A stretch of 32,909 nucleotides of DNA, from positions 1-32,909 of the forward strand of contig JASJDY010000063.1 of NCBI GenBank assembly GCA_030065025.1, in the 5' to 3' direction. Under the pieces are notes generated by a model. That model made no database searches, was not told the origin of the DNA, and saw nothing but the letters and a program-made list of their open reading frames with translations. The translations under genes and the position numbers were made by a program. Below, one piece after another: positions 26,759-32,909 of this stretch (position 1 is its first letter; each line of letters begins with the position of its first letter). Source of the stretch: Planctomycetota bacterium. Lineage in GTDB: Bacteria; Planctomycetota; PLA2; JAEUHO01.

Positions 26759-26925
26759 GTAGGGGCATCCCGATGCCGACCGCAGGTCGGCAGAGTGGTT
26801 GCCCGTTGCGCCTCCCCGGGACCGGTCGCAACGGAGATCCGGACCTGCAATGGAACGCTCCCCGAGGCCGGGACGGGTCGGGCAACCACTCGCCCTTGCT
26901 ACGCAATGGCTCGGGATGCCCCTAC
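26759..26925. mobile_element. Cloverleaf-like MITE with 15-bp perfect terminal inverted repeats
   Basis: GTAGGGGCATCCCGA (26759-26773) / TCGGGATGCCCCTAC (26911-26925); nested AGTGGTTGCCCG (26794-26805) / CGGGCAACCACT (26879-26890); hairpin TGCCGACC-GCA-GGTCGGCA at 26774-26792. Confidence 0.7.
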
Positions 26926-26984
26926 AGGCAACCGACCGAGGGGCAGGTCACCTCATGCGCGGACGCGGCTGGAGCATGTGTAAC

Positions 26985-27033
26985 CGGGCGGGCGTTCGTC
27001 GGCCCTGCGGGCCTCCTCCGGCCGCCCCTACAG
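26985..27033. repeat. Right-half remnant of a GTAGGGGC-family element
   Basis: gggcgggcgttcgtcggccctgcgggcctcctccggCCGCCCCTACAG. Confidence 0.6.
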
Positions 27034-27069
27034 CCCCCCGCGAATGGGAAGGCCATTGGATGATCAGGG

Positions 27070-27912
27070 CTACTTGGTGGCGCCGGTCACCGCAGCGACG
27101 GGCTTCTTGACGTAGTTCGAGTACGTCGTCGTGATCTTCATGTCACGGCCCATCATCTTGCTGTTCATGACGGACTTGAGCGTGCCGCCCGGGAAGCTCG
27201 GCGCCATGATCATCGTCACGGTCGAGTTGCCCATCTGCGTTCCCGTCGTCATCTTCATCTCGCGACAGTTGAACGTGTGCTTCCCGATGGTGTGCGAGAC
27301 GCTCAGGCGGTTCACCTGCCAGCTCATCGTGGCGTTCTGTCCCATGATGTTGGCCGTGGTCTCCATCTTGAGGACGCCCAGCGTCGGATGCACCCAGACC
27401 TTGCCCTTGCTGAAGGTGGGCTTCATGGAGCCGCCGCGGCCAGGGGGGCCCTTCGGCATGGAGTCACCGAAGAAGGCCTCCATGCTCTTCACGGTCTTGA
27501 CCTTGCACGTGTAGGTCTTGCCCTCGACCTTGACCGTGCCCTCACCGGCGTCCACGACCTGGTCCTTCATGTTGAGGGTGCGCACCTTGGGCTCGGTCTG
27601 CGTGTTCGTCATGGTCCGACCCATGGTCGTCGTCTCGACCTTGATCGTGTAGCTGTCCTTGTTGATGGCGGTCAGCGTGTACTTCGCCGTGGTGGTCATC
27701 TTGCCGCCCTTGGGCATGCCGGGCATATCCGGCATGTTGGGCATGTTCGGCATGGGGATCGTGGTCGTCGTGGTGTAGCTGCTGCCCACGCCGTGACCCT
27801 TCCAGCCGGACTCACGCTTGGCCCACTTGTCGAGGCCCCACTCGCTGGCATCGGCAGGGGCGGCGGACAGACAGATGGCAAAGACGAGAGCTAGTGATGC
27901 AAGCGTGCGCAT
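27070..27912 (-). CDS. Secreted protein of unknown function with Met-Pro-rich N-terminal segment
   Basis: Signal peptide MRTLASLALVFAICLSAAPADA; MPNMPNMPDMPGMPKGGKM. Confidence 0.8.
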   Translation of the reverse strand: MRTLASLALVFAICLSAAPADASEWGLDKWAKRESGWKGHGVGSSYTTTTTIPMPNMPNMPDMPGMPKGGKMTTTAKYTLTAINKDSYTIKVETTTMGRTMTNTQTEPKVRTLNMKDQVVDAGEGTVKVEGKTYTCKVKTVKSMEAFFGDSMPKGPPGRGGSMKPTFSKGKVWVHPTLGVLKMETTANIMGQNATMSWQVNRLSVSHTIGKHTFNCREMKMTTGTQMGNSTVTMIMAPSFPGGTLKSVMNSKMMGRDMKITTTYSNYVKKPVAAVTGATK

Positions 27913-28095
27913 GGGGACCTCCGGGTTCCTTCCAAGGCGGTGTTATAGCCGTTCCCGGGGGCTTCGTCCGAACTCGCCGGCCCGGTGTGTGGGCCCGTGC
28001 GGCCCGCGCGGGCGCTGGTAGGCTGGAAGCCGTCGGATCCCGGTGCTCCCCGGCACGGCTCCGGGTCCTTTTGCTCCACCGAAAGGACCTCTCCC

Positions 28096-28515
28096 ATGCG
28101 CACCATCCTCTTGACCGGAGGAGCCCTACTCCTCCTGGGCGTCGCGGCCCTGCTCGCGGCGCCGGACGCCTCGGCGACGACGATCGTCCGCGACACGGCC
28201 GTGACCGTGACCGACGGCTCGAGCTTCGGCTACCGCTGCGCGCCCCGCCGCCGCGTCGTCGTGCGGCGCCACTACGTTCGCCGCGGATGCCAGCCGACGA
28301 CCGTGCGGCGCGTCTACTACCGCCCCTCCTGCTACCGGACCACCTACTACCGTCCGTACTACTACCGCCCCGCCGTGCACGTGGGCGTCGGCTTCGGCTA
28401 CCACTATGGCCATCGCCATTACTACGGCCACCGGCACCACTACGGGCATCGCCACTACGGCCACCGGCACCACGGACACCGCCACGGCGGCCGCTACGTA
28501 GGACGCAGGCGCTGA
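28096..28515 (+). CDS. Small secreted His/Tyr/Arg-rich protein
   Basis: MRTILLTGGALLLLGVAALLAAPDASA signal; C-terminal (YGHRHHYGHRHYGHRHHGHRHGGRY); GAAAGGA upstream. Confidence 0.75.
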   Translation: MRTILLTGGALLLLGVAALLAAPDASATTIVRDTAVTVTDGSSFGYRCAPRRRVVVRRHYVRRGCQPTTVRRVYYRPSCYRTTYYRPYYYRPAVHVGVGFGYHYGHRHYYGHRHHYGHRHYGHRHHGHRHGGRYVGRRR

Positions 28516-28618
28516 CATCCCCACCGGGGGCGCTTGCCGGCGGCGCCCCCCCATCGTTCTGCCATCCCGAGGCCGGATCCGGTAGACTCCCGGCTGGTTG
28601 ATCGGGCTGGGAGAACCC

Positions 28619-29665
28619 ATGGGATATCGGACTGCAGGCGCGCTGCGCGCCGCCCTCTTCATCGTGCTTGCCGCGGGCTGCTTCGGACTCGGCGCGGACG
28701 TCGCGTGGGCCCAGGGCGCAGGTGAGGTCATGGAGGTCGTCGAGGCGCCGCCGCCCGCGGACGAGGTGCGCTTCGTCCGGCACGCTTCGTCTCGCACCGT
28801 CTGGGACGTGACGGCCGAGGTCGGCCTCACCCTCATCGAGGATCCCGAGGGCATCCTCGGCGAGCCGGTGCCCGGGGGCGTCACGCCCTTCGACTACGGC
28901 GTCAACAGCTACGACCCCGCATTCGCCGCTCGCTTCACGGTCGGCTACCGGGACGGCCGCGGCACGCGCTGGGAGGGCCGCTTCGCCTGGCTCGGCAGCG
29001 CCGACGACAGCTCGCGCCAGACGGGCCAGTTCGGCTTCCGCACGCAACCGGGCGGCACGCTGCTGCTCTCGCCGACTGCCACCACGACGCTCTCCACCGA
29101 GACCGAGGCGTGGAGCGGCGAGATCAACTGGTGGCGCCAGTGGAGCTGCGATCCCTGCGCGCTGATCGAGTACGGCATCGGCGCCCGCGTGATCGCGATC
29201 GACGACGAGGTCACGGCCACCAACTGGGCCGGCCTGGCACCCAACGCCTTCCTCAGCGCCGAGGCGCAGAACCGCTTCATCGGCGCCCAGCTCATGGCCG
29301 CGTACCGCAGCCAGCCGACGGGCTCGTTCTCGTGGTCCGCGAGCGGCAAGGTGCTGCTGGGTTGGATGAACCGCGACCTGACCGAGAGCGACACCTCGAT
29401 CGTCACGGGCGGCACCACGACGAACGGCTCCCGCGAGGAGACCGACTTCACGTGGGGCTTCGAGCTCGAGGTCTCCGCCCTCTGGCGCGTGATGAACCGC
29501 ATCGGCATCACGGCCTCCTACACGCTGCTCTACCTGGACGAGGTCTCGCGCGTCGAGGACGTGCTCGACTTCTCCCAGGCCGCGACCGGCTCCTTGCAGA
29601 TGAAGGACGCCAGCGACTCCGCACTGATCCACGCGTTCTTCGTGGGCGTGCGCCTCGACATCTGA
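28619..29665 (+). CDS. Putative outer-membrane beta-barrel protein
   Basis: Signal peptide; amphipathic strands, tail ALIHAFFVGVRLDI; GGGAGA RBS. Confidence 0.7.
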   Translation: MGYRTAGALRAALFIVLAAGCFGLGADVAWAQGAGEVMEVVEAPPPADEVRFVRHASSRTVWDVTAEVGLTLIEDPEGILGEPVPGGVTPFDYGVNSYDPAFAARFTVGYRDGRGTRWEGRFAWLGSADDSSRQTGQFGFRTQPGGTLLLSPTATTTLSTETEAWSGEINWWRQWSCDPCALIEYGIGARVIAIDDEVTATNWAGLAPNAFLSAEAQNRFIGAQLMAAYRSQPTGSFSWSASGKVLLGWMNRDLTESDTSIVTGGTTTNGSREETDFTWGFELEVSALWRVMNRIGITASYTLLYLDEVSRVEDVLDFSQAATGSLQMKDASDSALIHAFFVGVRLDI

Positions 29666-29722
29666 CCTGTTGACGATCTGAGCGAAGGGACAACGGCCAT
29701 GGGGCCGTGGGAGATGAATGTC

Positions 29723-31837
29723 ATGAAGCGCTACTCGATGAGCCTCTGCGTACTGCTGATGATCGCGTGTGCCGGCTGCGGCTCGGGCTTCACGCTCGGT
29801 GAGGGCACGGTCACCGTGAACGGCCTCGCCCCGGGCCAGGCCATCCTCTGCGGCGACACGTCGACGCTCGTGTCGTTCACGGGCAGCGGTTTCCAGAGCG
29901 AGCACGGCCTCGAGCTCAGGATCCTGTGGACGGCCGTCTCCGGCACCCCGTTCGACGAGGGCACCTCCGCCACCGCCGAGACGACGGGCACGGCGGTCAG
30001 CGACACCCTCTTCCAGTGCACCCTGCCCGAGGCGTTCGGCACGTTCCCCGTCCTGATCACGGTCATCCTCCCGGGTGGCAACCAGGGCACCTCGCCGCCC
30101 GTGACCCTCGCGGTCGGCGGCGAGCTCGGCCCGCCTGACGCCATCGACGATGTGTACGGCGCGATCGGCAACGTACCGCTCACCGTTCCCGCCGGCACGG
30201 GCGTGCTCTTCAACGACGAAGACGGCGACTGCAGGCCGAGCATCGACACGGAGGATGCCAAGATCAGCGTGTCGGGCTCGCAGGCCCTCACGAGCGGCAG
30301 CGTCGTGGCCTACGACTCCACGACCACGCTCGGTGGCAGCGTGGTCATGCAGCCCGACGGCAGCTTCGTCTACACACCGCCGCTCGGTGTCGGCGCGCCC
30401 GCGGAGGTCATCGAAAACACGACGGACACGTTCACCTACACGCTCGAGCAAAGCGGTGGGCAGGACGTGGCCACGGTCCGCATCGACATCTGCGAGGTCG
30501 TCTGGTTCATCGACGACAGGGCCGCGCCGGGCGGCAACGGTCAGTTCCAGAGCCCCTTCAACTCGCTCACGTCCTTCATGGCGCAGCAGTTCGCGGGCGA
30601 GAGCGACGACCCCGAGGAAGGCGACTGGATCTTCGTCTACCAGGGCAACTCCTCGACCTCGAACCCCTACGACGACGGGATCACGCTCAAGTCGTTCCAG
30701 AAACTGATCGGTCAGGGCGTGGACCTCGTCGTCTGCGGCCAGACGATCGTGACGGCGACCGACCGTCCCGTGCTGACCAACTCCGGCATCTCGATCGGCG
30801 AGACGATCGGGGGCCCGGTGATCGTGCTGGGTGACGCGAACGAGGTCCGGGGCCTGTCGACGGACGGCGGTCAGTTCGGCATCTACGGCTTCGGCGTGAG
30901 CGGCTCGACGATCGTCGACGAGGTCGACATCCAATTCCCGATTATCGACGGCATCCGGCTCGACAACACGTCCGGCAACTTCCAGATCGGGGATCCGGCG
31001 GGAACGGGGAATCCGGCAGTCGACATCATCGGCGGCGGCGGCAACGGGATCCGCATCGGCGGTGTGAACGGCCCCACGGCCAATGCTCGTGCCCTCACCG
31101 GGGGCGGGCCCACGGTCAACGTCTACAGCACGGACATCGAGGACTTCCCCAGCGCCGGCATCCGCTGCATCGACGCGAACCTCAACATCAACTTCCTCAT
31201 CGTCGACGCGGTAGAGACGGGCGTCCTGTTCCACACGCTCAACCCGGGCTCCGGCTGCACGCTCGACATGATCAACTCCAACATCGGTCTGCAGCAGCAG
31301 GTCCGCCTCCACGGTGTGGACCTGCAGAACTTCGGCGCCGACATCGACGCGAACGTCTCGTTCAACGACATGAACTGCCTTGAGCCCTGCATCTACGCGC
31401 AGGCGCAGGCAGGCCCCGGCATCTTCCTGGCGTTCGACTCCAACTCGTTGACGACGGGTCTTGCGCTCGACGCCGACGCGTTCCCCACGGTGTCGCTGCA
31501 GGGCGTGGAGGGCGGCATCACCGTGACGTCGATGCAGAACAACACCATCGTCGGCACGGGCTTCGCCAAGGGCATCCAGGCGGTCGCCTGCATCTTCGAC
31601 GCCAATCCGGCGACGATGGGCTTCGAGGCCGTCCCCGGCGGCACGCTCGGGCTCGGCCAGAACGCGACGTCGCGCATGGAAGGCAACTCGCTGGAGTTCG
31701 CCAGCTGCTTCGGCGCCCTCGACCTGGGCGCGACGACGATCTGGCAAGAGGGCGGCGATCCCGCCGGCTTCGTGAACAGCGGCGGCGGCCTGACGCTCAC
31801 GTTCACCCCGGCGCCGACCGTCAACCACGTGCCGTAG
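29723..31837 (+). CDS. Large lipoprotein: IPT/Ig-like and cadherin-like domains followed by parallel beta-helix
   Basis: MKRYSMSLCVLLMIACAGCGSG lipobox; FTGSGFQSEHGLEL; PDAIDDVYGAIGN..LTVPAGTGVLFNDEDGD; GNGQFQSPFNSLTSF. Alternative start at 29714. Confidence 0.78.
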   Translation: MKRYSMSLCVLLMIACAGCGSGFTLGEGTVTVNGLAPGQAILCGDTSTLVSFTGSGFQSEHGLELRILWTAVSGTPFDEGTSATAETTGTAVSDTLFQCTLPEAFGTFPVLITVILPGGNQGTSPPVTLAVGGELGPPDAIDDVYGAIGNVPLTVPAGTGVLFNDEDGDCRPSIDTEDAKISVSGSQALTSGSVVAYDSTTTLGGSVVMQPDGSFVYTPPLGVGAPAEVIENTTDTFTYTLEQSGGQDVATVRIDICEVVWFIDDRAAPGGNGQFQSPFNSLTSFMAQQFAGESDDPEEGDWIFVYQGNSSTSNPYDDGITLKSFQKLIGQGVDLVVCGQTIVTATDRPVLTNSGISIGETIGGPVIVLGDANEVRGLSTDGGQFGIYGFGVSGSTIVDEVDIQFPIIDGIRLDNTSGNFQIGDPAGTGNPAVDIIGGGGNGIRIGGVNGPTANARALTGGGPTVNVYSTDIEDFPSAGIRCIDANLNINFLIVDAVETGVLFHTLNPGSGCTLDMINSNIGLQQQVRLHGVDLQNFGADIDANVSFNDMNCLEPCIYAQAQAGPGIFLAFDSNSLTTGLALDADAFPTVSLQGVEGGITVTSMQNNTIVGTGFAKGIQAVACIFDANPATMGFEAVPGGTLGLGQNATSRMEGNSLEFASCFGALDLGATTIWQEGGDPAGFVNSGGGLTLTFTPAPTVNHVP

Positions 31838-31847
31838 CCGCACCGGC

Positions 31848-32711
31848 GTGAGCGAAGCGCCGGCCCTGTACGACCCGTCGGCGCTCGTGCGCTTCGGGAC
31901 CTCGTCTTTCTCGTCGAAGGACTGGGTCGGCCCCTTCTATCCTCGCGGCATGGCGCCGGGCGCGTTCCTCACGGAGTACGCCCGGCACTTCGATACCGTC
32001 GAGGTGGACGCGACGTACTACGCGCTGCCGAGCGCGCGGCTCGTCGACGGCTGGCGCGAGAAGGTGCCCGACGGATTCCTGCTCTCCGCGAAGTTCCCGA
32101 AGTCGATCGTGCACGCCGGCAAGACGTACAAGCCGGATCCCACGCGCATCCTCGACCCCGACGCCACGTACGAGGACCGCGACGTCTTCCTCGAGCAGAT
32201 GCGTCGCATGGGCGACAAGCTCGCGTACCTGCTGATCCAGTTCCCGTACTTCAACCGCGCCACGTTCCCCTCGGCAGGGCCGTTCCTCGAACGCCTGGAC
32301 ACCTTCCTGCGCGACCTGCCCAAGGACGACCTGCGCTTTGCCGTCGAGATCCGGAACAAGGCCTGGCTCAAGGAGGACTTCGTCGAGCTGCTGCGGCGGC
32401 ACGGCGTCAGTCTCGTGCTCGTCGACCAGGCCTGGATGCCGCACGGCGACGAGGTCACGCCGCGCTTCGACGTGCTGACGGGCACGGACTGCTACATCCG
32501 CCTCCTCGGCGACCGCAAGGAGATCGAGAAGATCACCAAGTCGTGGGGTGAGGAGGTCATCGACCACACCGACCGCATGCTGCGCTGGGCGACGCTCATC
32601 CGCGGCATGATGAAGCAGGGTGTGCGCAGCTTCGTGTACGTGAACAACCACTACGCCGGACACGCGCCCACGACGGTGAGGCGCCTGCGCGAGATGGTGG
32701 AGATGGAGTAG
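31848..32711 (+). CDS. DUF72 (YecE family) protein
   Basis: VRFGTSSFSSKDWVGPFYP..., FDTVEVDATYYALPS, FLLSAKFPKSIVH, VYVNNHYAGHAPTTVRRL. Confidence 0.92.
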   Translation: MSEAPALYDPSALVRFGTSSFSSKDWVGPFYPRGMAPGAFLTEYARHFDTVEVDATYYALPSARLVDGWREKVPDGFLLSAKFPKSIVHAGKTYKPDPTRILDPDATYEDRDVFLEQMRRMGDKLAYLLIQFPYFNRATFPSAGPFLERLDTFLRDLPKDDLRFAVEIRNKAWLKEDFVELLRRHGVSLVLVDQAWMPHGDEVTPRFDVLTGTDCYIRLLGDRKEIEKITKSWGEEVIDHTDRMLRWATLIRGMMKQGVRSFVYVNNHYAGHAPTTVRRLREMVEME

Positions 32712-32909
32712 GGGCCGCTGGGAGGCGGACGCGAAGCGTTCGCCGAATCTCGGCCCGGCCCGTTCATCCTCCCTGGGACCTCACGAAACAACGACGCGGC
32801 TGGGGCGACGCGGCCGAACGACGAGCCACCCCAACGCCCGTGTCTCAGGCGACCCTCGTAGCAGCACGGGTCGGGCCGAGATTCGGCGCGCGCGAAGCGC
32901 GCGCCTCCC
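32708..32909. mobile_element. GTAGGGGC-family inverted-repeat element, right end cut by window edge
   Basis: Left CGCCGAATCTCGGCCCG (32741-32757) is the exact reverse complement of CGGGCCGAGATTCGGCG (32872-32888); GGGAGGCG near the left end versus CGCCTCCC at the window end. Confidence 0.65.

Noticed and set aside
26759-26925. tRNA-like gene
   Set aside because: Cloverleaf-like pairing is only superficial: 167 bp long, no recognisable T-loop or anticodon arm.
27812-31843. 1343-aa minus-strand ORF
   Set aside because: Antisense to several well-supported plus-strand genes (28096-31837); no recognisable domains, shadow composition.

Overview
High-GC chromosomal window, mostly housekeeping and transport genes. 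The lineage is uncertain; a planctomycete-like bacterium is plausible from the envelope-protein types. Minus-strand genes at the left: a repeat-containing lipoprotein (cut by the window edge), a pstS-pstC-pstA-pstB phosphate transporter, and a cluster of carbamate kinase, ornithine carbamoyltransferase and a cyclic-2,3-diphosphoglycerate-synthetase-like P-loop protein. Further right: a GT-C/mannosyltransferase-like membrane protein, two small Cys/Gly-tailed lipoproteins, a secreted 551-aa protein, an M1 aminopeptidase with HEAT repeats, a 7Fe-type ferredoxin, a Cys-rich lipoprotein, a hypothetical protein translationally coupled to a YceH/DUF480 protein, a NUDIX hydrolase, an M17 aminopeptidase, MgtE, several secreted His-, Met- or Tyr-rich proteins, a beta-barrel-like protein, a beta-helix-like lipoprotein and a DUF72 protein. 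Two signals stand out. (1) Two neighbouring lipoprotein genes share the 3' end SCGGGGKG-TGA-GGC-TAG. They differ only synonymously before the TGA, are identical through TGA-GGC-TAG, and diverge right after TAG. Each has a hairpin with the same CCCGTCGGG apex just downstream. This suggests in-frame TGA recoding (a candidate C-terminal selenocysteine, ...GGGGKG-U-G), although recent duplication with an ordinary stop is also possible. (2) A dispersed family of GTAGGGGC...GCCCCTAC inverted-repeat elements, several with nested palindromes and some beside degenerate hexamer arrays; at three plus-strand genes the element's GTAG box supplies the TAG stop codon.
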